From the NCBI RefSeq assembly GCF_016735495.2, contig NZ_JAERQY020000001.1:1240001-1304000 (forward strand): DNA of 64,000 bases, in the 5' to 3' direction. Below the pieces are notes generated by a model. The model ran no database searches, was not told the DNA's origin, and saw nothing but the letters and a program-made list of their open reading frames with translations. This document shows positions 18,707 to 28,101 of this stretch, in pieces (within the stretch, counting starts at the first letter, position 1; every line of letters starts with the position of its first letter). This DNA comes from Lysobacter sp. MMG2 (lineage in GTDB: Bacteria; Pseudomonadota; Gammaproteobacteria; Xanthomonadales; Xanthomonadaceae). The position numbers and the translations under genes are program-made.

Positions 18707-19825
18707 ATGACGGAAACGACCGCGCACCCGCCGCAGATCGACGCCGATGGCCGGGCGCCGTCGCGGTTGCGGCTGTCCGGCTCGTGGACGCTGGACTTCG
18801 CCGGGGACATCGGCGCCGCGCTCAAGTCGGTGCCCGCCGGGGTCGATGCGATCGACGCCACCGGCGTGGAGCGGCTGGACTCGGTCGGCGTGCTGCAGTT
18901 GCTGCGCTTCGCCCGGCGCAACGATCTGGACTTCGACGTGCTCACCTTCCACGAGTCCCACCAGGCGCTGGTGTCGGCGATCGAGGACGTGGCCGACGAC
19001 CGCCCGCGCAAGAAACGCGAATACGGCGTGAGCGCCGCGCTCGCGCGCCTGGGCCGCGCGGTGCACAACAACTGGAAGGAAGCGCTGGCGCTGATCGGGT
19101 TCCTCGGCGAGACGCAGGTCAAGCTGCTGCGCATGTTCAAGGAACCCGGTCGCTTCCGCCCCACCGCGACCGTCTTCCACATGGAGCAGGTCGGCCTGGA
19201 TGCCGTGCCGCTGGTGGCGCTGCTGTGTTTCCTGGTGGGCGCGGTGGTGGCGTTCCTGGGCGCGAACATCCTGCGCGACTTCGGCGCGGAAATCTTCGTC
19301 GTCGAGCTGGTGAGCATTTCGTTCCTGCGCGAGTTCGCGGTGCTGCTCACCGCCATCGTGCTGGCCGGCCGCACCGCAAGCGCGTTCACCGCGCAGATCG
19401 GTGCGATGGTCAGCCGCGAGGAAGTGGACGCGATCCGCACGCTGGGCATGGACCCGATCGACCTGCTGGTCATTCCGCGCATGCTCGCACTGCTGGTGAT
19501 GTTGCCGCTGCTGACGTTCATCGCGATGGTGTTCGGACTGCTCGGCGGACTCACCGTCGGTGCGTACAGCCTCGATATCCCGCCGCAGCAGTACCTGGCG
19601 CGCATGCACGAGACGATGGAACTTCGGCACTTCCTCGTCGGGCTGGCGAAGGCGCCGGTGTTCGCGCTGCTGATCAGCCTGATCGGTTGCCTGGAAGGTT
19701 TGCAGGTGGAAGGCACCGCGCAGTCGGTCGGCGAACGCACGACCTCCAGCGTGGTGCAGTCGATCTCGATGGTGATCATCCTCGACGCCTTCTTCGCGAT
19801 CTGGTTCATGGAGATGAACGTTTGA
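18707..19825 (+). CDS. mlaE: MlaE-type ABC permease with an N-terminal STAS domain
   Basis: A 372-residue protein joining a STAS (MlaB-like) domain (about residues 10-100, LSGSWTLDFAGDI...GVERLDSVGVLQLLRFARR) to an MlaE permease (about 110-372, with ISFLREFAVLLTAIVLAGRTASAFTA and MVSREEVDAIRTLGMDP). MlaE with MlaF, MlaD and MlaB moves phospholipid between the inner and outer membranes. Here MlaB is built into the permease. It is first in a four-gene operon, overlapping mlaF by 4 nt. A -10-like TATCCT lies at 18677-18682, 24 nt before the ATG. Confidence 0.9.
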   Translation: MTETTAHPPQIDADGRAPSRLRLSGSWTLDFAGDIGAALKSVPAGVDAIDATGVERLDSVGVLQLLRFARRNDLDFDVLTFHESHQALVSAIEDVADDRPRKKREYGVSAALARLGRAVHNNWKEALALIGFLGETQVKLLRMFKEPGRFRPTATVFHMEQVGLDAVPLVALLCFLVGAVVAFLGANILRDFGAEIFVVELVSISFLREFAVLLTAIVLAGRTASAFTAQIGAMVSREEVDAIRTLGMDPIDLLVIPRMLALLVMLPLLTFIAMVFGLLGGLTVGAYSLDIPPQQYLARMHETMELRHFLVGLAKAPVFALLISLIGCLEGLQVEGTAQSVGERTTSSVVQSISMVIILDAFFAIWFMEMNV

Positions 19826-20637
19826 ACGCGCTGCATCCCCGCTGCCCCAAGCGCGACGAGGAGCAGCCGATCGTGCGCGTGCGCGGCCTGGTGAACCGCT
19901 TCGGCGAACAGATCGTGCACGACGGCGTGGACCTGGACGTAAGGCCCGGCGAGATCCTGGGCGTCGTCGGCGGCTCGGGCACGGGCAAGTCGGTGTTGAT
20001 GCGCGCGATCCTCGGCCTGCGCGAACCGCAGGCGGGCGAGATCGAAGTGCTCGGACTGAACGCACTGAGCGACGATGCCGACCAGCGCCGCGCGATCGAA
20101 CGCAATACCGGCGTGCTGTTCCAGGACGGCGCGCTGTTCTCCTCGCTCACCGTCGGCGAGAACGTGCAGGTACCGCTGAAGGAATACCACGGCGACCTGC
20201 CCGATTCGCTGCGTTACGAACTGGCCCTGCTGAAGGTGAAGCTGGCCGGGTTACCTGCCGATGCGCTGAACAAGCTGCCCTCGCAGCTCTCCGGCGGCAT
20301 GCGCAAGCGCGCCGGACTGGCGCGTGCGCTGGCGCTGGATCCGCCGCTGCTGTTCCTGGACGAGCCCACCGCCGGCCTGGACCCCATCGGCGCGGCGGCG
20401 TTCGACCGCCTGATCCGCACCCTGCAGCAGGCGCTGGGGCTGACGGTGTTCCTGATCACACACGATCTCGACACCCTTTACGCTATCTGTGACCGCGTCG
20501 CTGTGCTGGCCGACCGCAAGGTGATCGTCTGCGCGCCCATCGACGAGGTCGAACGTTTCGACCACCCGTGGGTGCAGGAGTATTTCCACGGTCCGCGTGC
20601 ACGAGCTGCACGCACCACCCGCGAAGCGACGAGCTGA
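19822..20637 (+). CDS. mlaF: MlaF-type ABC transporter ATP-binding protein
   Basis: A 271-residue ATPase. Walker A is GGSGTGKSVLM, the signature is LSGGMRKRAGLARAL, and Walker B is LLFLDEPTAGLDP with the H-loop in LITHDLDTLY. The best start is TTG at 19822, which overlaps the mlaE stop (TTGA) and gives the sequence NALHPRCPK; an internal GTG at the IVRVRGL block is the alternative. It lies inside the mlaE-mlaF-mlaD-lipoprotein operon, which defines its role in lipid transport. Confidence 0.9.
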   Translation: MNALHPRCPKRDEEQPIVRVRGLVNRFGEQIVHDGVDLDVRPGEILGVVGGSGTGKSVLMRAILGLREPQAGEIEVLGLNALSDDADQRRAIERNTGVLFQDGALFSSLTVGENVQVPLKEYHGDLPDSLRYELALLKVKLAGLPADALNKLPSQLSGGMRKRAGLARALALDPPLLFLDEPTAGLDPIGAAAFDRLIRTLQQALGLTVFLITHDLDTLYAICDRVAVLADRKVIVCAPIDEVERFDHPWVQEYFHGPRARAARTTREATS

Positions 20638-20641
20638 AGTC

Positions 20642-21568
20642 ATGGAAACCCGGGCCAATTACGTCCTCATCGGCGCCTTCACCATCCTGGTCACGCTGCT
20701 CCTGCTGCTGTTCGCGCTGTGGGCGGCGAAGTACTCCTCGGAAAAGGAATGGCGCACCTATGCCGTGCTGTTCAACGAACCGGTGACGGGCCTGACCGAA
20801 GGCAGCTCGGTTCAATACAACGGCATCTCCGTGGGCACGGTGCAGAAGCTGAGCCTGGCGCCCGACGACCCGCGCCGGGTGATCGCGCTGCTGCGCCTGC
20901 AGGCCAATGCGCCGGTCAAGACCGACACGCGCGCCAAGCTGTCGATCCAGGGCATCACCGGCAGCCCCTTCATCCAGCTCACCGGCGGCAGCCCGGGCAA
21001 TCCGTTGCTGGCCGATTCGGACCGCCGCGAAGTGCCGGTGATCCAGACCGAAGCCTCGGCGCTGCAGAACATCGCCGACACCGCCAACCGCCTGGTCGCC
21101 CGACTCGATCAGGTGCTCAGCGACGAGAACGTAAAACGCGTGTCCAACACGCTGGCGAACGTGGAATCGATGACGGCCTCCATCGCCGGCCAGCGCGAGG
21201 ACCTGCGCGCGCTCATCGTCAACGCGCGCAAGTCCAGCGAGCAGCTGTCGGCCACGCTCGACAACACCAACCGCGCGGTGCAAAGCGTGGATCGCGAACT
21301 CGTCGCCAAGCTGCCGGGGCTGATCGCCAAGCTCGACAGCACGCTTACGCGACTGGATTCGGCGGCCGGCAACGCCAACGGCGTGCTCACCGACAACCGC
21401 GCCGCCATCAACAGCTTCGCCAACGAAGGCCTGGCGCAGCTCGGCCCGACGCTGGCCGAACTGCGCTCGCTGGTGCGCGACCTGCGCCGGATCAGCGACC
21501 GCCTCGACGGCAACCCGACGCGCTACCTGCTCGGTCGCGACGGCCCCAAGGAATTCGAACCCGAATGA
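20642..21568 (+). CDS. mlaD: MlaD family substrate-binding (MCE) protein
   Basis: A 308-residue inner-membrane-anchored protein: one N-terminal transmembrane helix (about residues 7-27), one MCE domain (about 38-120, FNEPVTGLTEGSSVQYNGISVGTV), and a long helical tail with repeated heptad-like stretches (about 145-290). The tail is longer than in E. coli MlaD (183 aa) and is more like the PqiB/YebT or Mce-type proteins that bridge the periplasm. It is the third gene of the operon and overlaps the next gene by 4 nt. Confidence 0.88.
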   Translation: METRANYVLIGAFTILVTLLLLLFALWAAKYSSEKEWRTYAVLFNEPVTGLTEGSSVQYNGISVGTVQKLSLAPDDPRRVIALLRLQANAPVKTDTRAKLSIQGITGSPFIQLTGGSPGNPLLADSDRREVPVIQTEASALQNIADTANRLVARLDQVLSDENVKRVSNTLANVESMTASIAGQREDLRALIVNARKSSEQLSATLDNTNRAVQSVDRELVAKLPGLIAKLDSTLTRLDSAAGNANGVLTDNRAAINSFANEGLAQLGPTLAELRSLVRDLRRISDRLDGNPTRYLLGRDGPKEFEPE

Positions 21569-22251
21569 TTCCGCGCGCCGAAATGACGACGAACGCACGC
21601 ACGTCCCGACACCACTCCCGCGTCCTGCTGGCCGCGACCCTGCTGCTGACGCTCGCCGGCTGCTCGATCCTGAGCGACAAGCCCAAGAGCACCAGCACCA
21701 TCTACGCACCCGAACCCAAGGTGCAGGCCGATCCGGCCTGGCCGAAGGTGGACTGGCAGCTGGTGATCGCCCCGCCCATCGCGGCGCGCATCGTCGACAG
21801 CCTGCGCATGGCGGTTCGACCCACGCCGGGCGAGCTGCAGGTCTACCGGGGCGCACAGTGGGCGCGCCCGCCGTCGGACATGCTGGTGGACACGGTGCTG
21901 CGCGCGCTGGAGGACTCCGGCCGCATCCAAGGCGTCGCGCGCCAGGGTGCCGGCGTGGCGTCCGACTTCAAGCTGCTGTTCGAAGTACGCCGTTTCGAGT
22001 CCGATTACGCGCAGGGCGCGGTGCCGTCGGCGACGATCGAGGTCAGCGCCAAGCTGCTGCACGTGCGCGAACAGAAGGTCGCCGCTTCGAAGGTGTTCGT
22101 GCAGGCCACGCCAGCGGCGAGCACGGGCGTGGCCGATGTCGCGCAGGCGTTCGAACAGGCGCTGTCGACCGTCGGCCACGACATCGCCGGCTGGACGCTG
22201 GTGAGCGGCGAAGCCTACCGCCGCACGCTGCCACCGCCCGCGAAGGGTTGA
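21565..22251 (+). CDS. ABC transport auxiliary lipoprotein (PqiC/DUF330-like)
   Basis: A 228-residue lipoprotein with lipobox LAGC (in LLTLAGCSIL) after a signal peptide, then the family blocks PPIAARIVDSLRMAVRPTPGELQVYRGAQWARPPSDMLVDTVLRALE and LLFEVRRFESDY, read in two parts. It is of the ABC-type transport auxiliary lipoprotein family that partners MCE proteins at the outer membrane. It is last in the mla-like operon and takes the place usually held by mlaC. The ATG at 21565 overlaps the mlaD stop (ATGA); MTTNARTS six residues in is an alternative start. The gene ends one base before alkB, which is convergent. Confidence 0.85.
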   Translation: MIPRAEMTTNARTSRHHSRVLLAATLLLTLAGCSILSDKPKSTSTIYAPEPKVQADPAWPKVDWQLVIAPPIAARIVDSLRMAVRPTPGELQVYRGAQWARPPSDMLVDTVLRALEDSGRIQGVARQGAGVASDFKLLFEVRRFESDYAQGAVPSATIEVSAKLLHVREQKVAASKVFVQATPAASTGVADVAQAFEQALSTVGHDIAGWTLVSGEAYRRTLPPPAKG

Positions 22252-22252
22252 G

Positions 22253-22843
22253 TCACGCGGGAAAGATTCGCCGGAACGTCAGGTTGACGCGCGGCCCGAT
22301 GGGTCGCGCCGTGCGCGGCAGCGCGTGCCGGTAATGGCGCTGAGTCGTTCCCGACATCACCAGCAGGCTGCCGTGCGGCAGGTCGATCGCCAGTTTGCGC
22401 GACGGATCGTCGCGATGCTTCAGCGAGAACCGGCGCGTCGCGCCCAGGCTGACCGAGGCGATCACAGGCGTGGGCCCGAGTTCGGGCTCGCTGTCGCTGT
22501 GCCATCCCATGGCGTCGTCGCCGTTGCGGTACAGGTTCGCCAGCACGCTGTTGAAGGGCGTGCCCAGGTCGTGTTGCAGACGCTCGCGCACAGGGCGCAG
22601 CGCATCGGGCCACGGGCGTGGCTCGAACAAGGTGCCCGAATAGCGGTAGCGCGCCTGGGGGTCGCCGATCCAGCAGCTCCGCCGCGGCGAATCGACCTCC
22701 CGGCCGAACAGGCGGATGCGGTGGACCTCCCACGGCACCTGTCGCATCAGCGCGGCCAGCAGCGCGTCCGCGTCGGCGGGACTCATCCAGTGGGAATCCA
22801 GGCGGACCTCCCCATCGGGCAGGGGGAACGCAGACAGGACCAT
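22253..22843 (-). CDS. alkB: AlkB-like 2OG-Fe(II) DNA/RNA repair dioxygenase
   Basis: A 196-residue protein of the ALKBH2/3-like branch, which oxidatively removes alkyl groups from bases. The iron ligands are visible: H115 and D117 in GWHSDSE, and H173 in HYRHALP. R185 and R191 in RVNLTFRR bind 2-oxoglutarate. The NLYRNGDDAMGWHSD block is typical. The ATG at 22843 gives the known start region. A longer frame to 22915 overlaps the promoter area of the ETF-QO gene. Confidence 0.9.
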   Translation of the reverse strand: MVLSAFPLPDGEVRLDSHWMSPADADALLAALMRQVPWEVHRIRLFGREVDSPRRSCWIGDPQARYRYSGTLFEPRPWPDALRPVRERLQHDLGTPFNSVLANLYRNGDDAMGWHSDSEPELGPTPVIASVSLGATRRFSLKHRDDPSRKLAIDLPHGSLLVMSGTTQRHYRHALPRTARPIGPRVNLTFRRIFPA

Positions 22844-22965
22844 ACGGCAAGCTAACACGGCGTATCCCGTCGGCGGCTGATTTGGCGCCGGCCCCGCAAA
22901 CCCGCGACAATCCATGTCGAATTCAGCCAGCCGCTGTACGCCAGCCCGTCCCGGAGTGCCCCCGC

Positions 22966-24588
22966 ATGAGCCAACCTGATCAGTCCGCCGTCGAACGCGA
23001 CGTGATGGAGTACGACGTCGTCACCGTGGGCGCAGGTCCCGCCGGTCTGTCGTTCGCGATCCGCCTCAAGCAGCTCAATCCCGACATCTCGGTGTGCGTG
23101 ATCGAGAAGGCCTCGACCATCGGCGCGCAGATCCTCTCCGGCGCCGTCATCGAACCGGCGCCGCTGGACGCCCTGCTCCCCGGCTGGCGCGACAATCCGC
23201 CGCCGATCTGCGTTCCCGCCAAGCACGACGAGTTCTGGTTGCTCACGCACAAGGGTCACCACCGCCTGCCGATCCCGCCTGGCATGCACAACCACGGCAA
23301 TTTCATCGTCAGCCTGGGCGCGATGTGCGCCTGGCTGGCGCCGCAGGCCGAAGCGCTGGGCGTGGAGATCTACCCCGGCTTCGCCGCCGCCGAAACGCTG
23401 CACGATGACAACGGCGCCGTCGTCGGCGTGCGCATCGGCGACATGGGCGTGGCGAAGGACGGTTCGCACAAGCCGGGCTACACCGCCGGCATCGACATCC
23501 GCGCCAAGGTCACCGTGCTGGCCGAAGGCGCACGCGGCCATCTCACCAAGCGCCTGATCAAGCAGTTCAAGCTCGACGAAGGCAAGGATCCGCAGGGCTA
23601 CTCCATCGGCATCAAGGAACTGTGGCAGGTGCCGGAAGACCGCGTGACGCCGGGCAAGATCGTGCACAGCTTCGGCTGGCCGGCGGACAACCAGATCTAC
23701 GGCGGCGGTTTCCTGTACCACCTGGACAAGGGCCGCATCGCGCTGGGTTATGTCAGCGGCCTGGATTACAAGGATCCGGAATACAAGCCGTGGGAAGCCT
23801 TCCAGCAATGGAAGAACCACCCGCTGTTCGAGCCGCTGCTGGAAGGCGGCAGCATCCTCTCCGCCGGCGCGCGCGCGATCGTCACCGGCGGCTGGCAGTC
23901 GCTGCCCAACTGCGAGATGCCCGGCGCGCTGCTGATCGGCGACACCGCCGGCCTGCTCAACGTGCCCAAGATCAAGGGCACGCACCAGGCGATCCGCTCC
24001 GGCATGCTCGCCGCCGAGCACCTGGCCGCTTCGCAGCTGTCGCCGCAGGGCTTCGACGCGAAGCTGCGCGGATCGGAGGCGATGGCCGAACTGAAGAAGG
24101 TGCGCAACATCAAGCCGGGCTTCAAGCGCGGCCTGTGGTTCGGCATCCTCAACTCGGCGTGGGAAACGATGACCATGGGCCTGTCGCCGTGGACGCTGAA
24201 GAACAAGGCCGACTGGAACTCGCTCGACAAGATCGGCGACCACGAAACGCCCAGGCGCGACTACATCGACCGCAAGCTCGCCCCGCGCGATCGCCTGCAG
24301 GGCGTGTACTACGCCGCCACCGAGCACGATGAAGACCAGCCGGTGCACCTGAAGGTTCGCGACACGTCCATCTGCGTGACGCGCTGCGCCGAGGAGTACG
24401 ACAACCCCTGCACGCGCTTCTGCCCGGCCGGCGTGTACGAGATCGTGCAGGACGAGGCCGGCAAGCGCCTGCAGATCAACGCGGCCAACTGCGTGCACTG
24501 CAAGACGTGCGACATCAAGGATCCCTACGAGATCATCGACTGGGTGACGCCGGAAGGCGGCTCGGGGCCGAACTACCAGAACCTCTGA
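22966..24588 (+). CDS. Electron transfer flavoprotein-ubiquinone oxidoreductase
   Basis: A 540-residue inner-membrane-associated FAD and 4Fe-4S enzyme that passes electrons from ETF to ubiquinone. The FAD-binding motif VGAGPAGLSFAIRL is near residue 22. The middle part holds the quinone site. The C-terminal cluster region has CAEEYDNPCTRFCPAG and CVHCKTCDIKDP. Its redox partner, etfBA, is 5 kb downstream. It probably serves fatty acid and amino acid oxidation. The ATG at 22966 is used; a longer upstream frame overlaps alkB. Confidence 0.95.
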   Translation: MSQPDQSAVERDVMEYDVVTVGAGPAGLSFAIRLKQLNPDISVCVIEKASTIGAQILSGAVIEPAPLDALLPGWRDNPPPICVPAKHDEFWLLTHKGHHRLPIPPGMHNHGNFIVSLGAMCAWLAPQAEALGVEIYPGFAAAETLHDDNGAVVGVRIGDMGVAKDGSHKPGYTAGIDIRAKVTVLAEGARGHLTKRLIKQFKLDEGKDPQGYSIGIKELWQVPEDRVTPGKIVHSFGWPADNQIYGGGFLYHLDKGRIALGYVSGLDYKDPEYKPWEAFQQWKNHPLFEPLLEGGSILSAGARAIVTGGWQSLPNCEMPGALLIGDTAGLLNVPKIKGTHQAIRSGMLAAEHLAASQLSPQGFDAKLRGSEAMAELKKVRNIKPGFKRGLWFGILNSAWETMTMGLSPWTLKNKADWNSLDKIGDHETPRRDYIDRKLAPRDRLQGVYYAATEHDEDQPVHLKVRDTSICVTRCAEEYDNPCTRFCPAGVYEIVQDEAGKRLQINAANCVHCKTCDIKDPYEIIDWVTPEGGSGPNYQNL

Positions 24589-24651
24589 GTGTTGCGTTTG
24601 CGCCGGATGCCGAGGCGTCCGGCGCTTGGTTGCCCCGCCAATCCGGTGCGG

Positions 24652-25626
24652 TCAGTAACGCGGCTGCCGGTGCCAGCGCCAGGCGGTCTCGACGATCTCC
24701 GCCACGTCGGTATAACGCGGCGCCCATCCGAGTTCGCGCTGCGTTTTCGCGCTGCTGGCCACCAGGCGGTCGGGGTCGCCCGCACGACGCGGCGCCAGGT
24801 CGTAGGGAATCTCGCTTCCGACCACGTCCGACGCCGCGCGGATCATCTCCAGCACGCTGAACCCGCTGCCGTTGCCGAGGTTGAAGGCATGTGCGCCTTC
24901 GTGGGTCGCCATGAACGCCAGCGCTCGCGAATGCGCGTCGGCCAGGTCGTCGACATGCACGTAGTCGCGCACGCACGTTCCGTCGGGCGTCGCATAGTCG
25001 TTGCCGAAAACCTTGAGCGACGGCCCCTTCCCTGTTGCAGCACGCAGCATGTTCGGGATCAGGTGCGTTTCGGGCTCATGCGATTCACCGATGTCGCCCT
25101 GCGGTGATGCACCGGCGGCATTGAAATAGCGCAGCGCCACCGAACGCAGGCCGTAGGCGCGTCCGGCGTCTTCCAGGATGCGCTCCACCATGAGCTTGCT
25201 CGCGCCATACGGATTGATGGGCTGCCGGGGATGCGATTCGTCGATCAGATCGGATTCGGGAACGCCGAACACGGCGGCCGTGGACGAGAACACCAGCTTG
25301 CCGACGCCGGCTTCGTGCATCGCCTGCAACAGATTGAGCGTGCCGGCGACGTTGTTCTCGTAGTACGCGTACGGCTGCGTCATGGACTCACCCACCAGCG
25401 AGCGCGCGCAGAAATGCATGACGGCATCGAAGCGGTGCTGCGCGAACAGCGCGCGCAGGTCGTCGCGTTCCAGCAGATCGCCCTGGACGAAGGGCGCATC
25501 GCCGACGGCCTCGCGATGGCCCGTGGAGAGATTGTCGAAGACGACCGGCTCGATACCGTCGCGCGACAGGCGGCGCACCATGTGCGAGCCGATGTAGCCC
25601 GCGCCGCCACACACCAGAACCTTCAT
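24652..25626 (-). CDS. galE: UDP-glucose 4-epimerase
   Basis: A 324-residue extended SDR enzyme converting UDP-glucose and UDP-galactose. The NAD site VCGGAGYIGSHMVRRL is at the N-terminus, the catalytic pattern has STAAVFG and YGASK (Tyr-x3-Lys), and the substrate block RYFNAAGASPQGDIGE is typical of GalE. It is located 6 nt downstream of the CoA transferase genes, and probably transcribed with them. It likely supplies galactose residues for surface sugars, but the neighbouring O-antigen locus has no dedicated UDP-Gal enzyme. Confidence 0.92.
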   Translation of the reverse strand: MKVLVCGGAGYIGSHMVRRLSRDGIEPVVFDNLSTGHREAVGDAPFVQGDLLERDDLRALFAQHRFDAVMHFCARSLVGESMTQPYAYYENNVAGTLNLLQAMHEAGVGKLVFSSTAAVFGVPESDLIDESHPRQPINPYGASKLMVERILEDAGRAYGLRSVALRYFNAAGASPQGDIGESHEPETHLIPNMLRAATGKGPSLKVFGNDYATPDGTCVRDYVHVDDLADAHSRALAFMATHEGAHAFNLGNGSGFSVLEMIRAASDVVGSEIPYDLAPRRAGDPDRLVASSAKTQRELGWAPRYTDVAEIVETAWRWHRQPRY

Positions 25627-25632
25627 CGATGC

Positions 25633-26271
<639 letters not shown>

Positions 26272-26296
26272 GTCGTTCTTCCTGTATTCGATGGGG

Positions 26297-27016
26297 TCAG
26301 GCGGCGCGCACGGTGCGCTGTTCGATGCGCTTCTCGGGCGAGGCGTTGACGACGATGCGGTCGACGTAGATGCCCGGCAGGTGGACGTGGTCGGGATCGA
26401 TGTCGCCGATCTCCACCAGTTCCTCCACCTCGGCCACGCAGATCGCGCCGGCCATCGCGCAGGCGGGATTGAAGTTGCGCGCGGTCTTGCGGAACACCAG
26501 GTTGCCGGCCTTGTCGGCCTTCCACGCCTTGACCAGCGAGACGTCGGCCTTGAGCGCGGTTTCCATCACGTAATGGTGGCCGTCGAACTCGCGCGTTTCC
26601 TTGCCCTCGGCCACCACCGTACCGTAGCCGGTGCGGGTGAAGAAGGCGGGAATCCCCGCGCCGCCTGCGCGCAGGCGTTCGGCCAGTGTGCCTTGCGGAT
26701 TGAATTCGAGTTCGAGTTCGCCGGAGAGGAACTGGCGCTCGAATTCCTTGTTCTCGCCGACGTAGGACGAAATCATCTTCTTGATCTGCCGGGTCTCCAA
26801 CAGCAGGCCCAGGCCGAAGCCATCCACGCCGGCGTTGTTGGAGATGGCGGTGAGCCCCTTGGCGCCGCTGTCGCGCAGCGCGGCGATCAACGCCTCGGGA
26901 ATGCCGCACAGGCCGAAGCCGCCGACCGCGAGGGTCTGTCCGTCGGCGACGATGCCGTCGAGCGCCGCCTTCGCACTGGGGAAAACCTTGTTCTTGCCGT
27001 TTTGCGTCGCGGCCAT
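26297..27016 (-). CDS. 3-oxoacid CoA-transferase subunit A
   Basis: A 239-residue partner subunit with the family signature [19 protein letters not shown] and the block [20 protein letters not shown] 27016 is preferred over ATG 27028 because a GGAG Shine-Dalgarno lies 6 nt before it. It heads the run subunit A - subunit B - galE. It would feed ketone-body-type acids into acetyl-CoA metabolism, consistent with the ETF system on both sides. Confidence 0.92.
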   Translation of the reverse strand: MAATQNGKNKVFPSAKAALDGIVADGQTLAVGGFGLCGIPEALIAALRDSGAKGLTAISNNAGVDGFGLGLLLETRQIKKMISSYVGENKEFERQFLSGELELEFNPQGTLAERLRAGGAGIPAFFTRTGYGTVVAEGKETREFDGHHYVMETALKADVSLVKAWKADKAGNLVFRKTARNFNPACAMAGAICVAEVEELVEIGDIDPDHVHLPGIYVDRIVVNASPEKRIEQRTVRAA

Positions 27017-27153
27017 GACGGGCTCCATTCGGGATCTGCGCAATGGGCCGGAGTTTACCGTGGCGATGGCCACCTCCCCCACCGTACGTTCGGGCATGCC
27101 GGCGGGCCTGTGCGGCGGGTCGCGACCGCAGGCCGCGGCAGCGTCTAGACTCC

Positions 27154-28074
27154 ATGGCCATGACCCGAATCGCCCTCGTGACCGCCATCGCCGCCGCCGG
27201 CCTCGACGACGACCTGGCGCCGCTGCTGGACGCCTGCGCGCGCGCCGGCCTGGCCACGCAGGTACGCGCCTGGGACGACCCTACCGTCGGCTGGGGTCGC
27301 TTCGACGCGGCGATCCTGCGTTCGCCCTGGGATTACATGACGCGGCTGGGAGAGTTTCTCGACTGGTGCGAGCACGCCTCCACGCGCACGCGACTGCTCA
27401 ATCCGTTGCCGGTGGTGAAGTGGAACACCGACAAGCACTACCTGGCCGAGCTCGCCGCGCGCGGCGTGCCGGTGGTGCCGACCGTGTTCGTCGAACCGGA
27501 GACGGAGCCGCTGCCCGCATTGCAGGCGTTCCTCGCAGCGCATTCCGATACGCAGGAATTTGTCGTGAAGCCGAGCGTGGGTGCGGGCTCGAAGGATGCG
27601 CAGCGCTATGCGCGCACGCAAGAGTTCGCCGCGGCCAATCACCTCGCGCGGCTGCTCGATGCCGAACGCAGTGCGATGCTGCAGCCCTATCTGGACGCGG
27701 TGGACGAACACGGCGAGACCGCGCTGATCTACTTCGCCGGCGAGTTCAGCCACGCCATCCGCAAGGGGCCGTTGCTGCGGGCCGACGAGGGCCCGACGCC
27801 GCATCTTTTCGCCGCCGAAGCGATCACGCCACGCACGCCGTCGCAGGAGGAGATGTCACTGGCCGGACACGTGCTCGCCGCCGCCCGCGATGCACTGCAG
27901 CTGCACGAGGCACCGCTCTACGCGCGTGTGGACCTAATCGGTGATCGCGACGGCCGGCCGTGCCTGCTCGAACTGGAGCTGTGCGAGCCGTCGCTGTTCT
28001 TCGCCCATGCGGCGGGCAGCGCGGATCGGTTCGCGGCGCTGCTGGCGAAGACACTGGAACGCGCGCCGGCCTGA
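27154..28074 (+). CDS. ATP-grasp domain protein (RimK/DcsG-like)
   Basis: A 304-306-residue ATP-grasp ligase of the glutathione-synthetase-like fold. Visible features are the pre-ATP region ([20 protein letters not shown]), the ATP-binding strand [15 protein letters not shown], and the metal-binding end [26 protein letters not shown]. Such enzymes join a carboxylate to an amine or a thiol through an acyl phosphate; the substrate is unknown. Two in-frame ATGs exist (27154, 27160). A -10-like TAGACT at 27146-27151 would start transcription near 27160, favouring the second. It is divergent from the CoA transferase genes and convergent with xanB. Confidence 0.8.
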   Translation: MAMTRIALVTAIAAAGLDDDLAPLLDACARAGLATQVRAWDDPTVGWGRFDAAILRSPWDYMTRLGEFLDWCEHASTRTRLLNPLPVVKWNTDKHYLAELAARGVPVVPTVFVEPETEPLPALQAFLAAHSDTQEFVVKPSVGAGSKDAQRYARTQEFAAANHLARLLDAERSAMLQPYLDAVDEHGETALIYFAGEFSHAIRKGPLLRADEGPTPHLFAAEAITPRTPSQEEMSLAGHVLAAARDALQLHEAPLYARVDLIGDRDGRPCLLELELCEPSLFFAHAAGSADRFAALLAKTLERAPA

Positions 28075-28101
28075 GCACGGCGCGCGCGAAGGACGCTCCG
28101 G

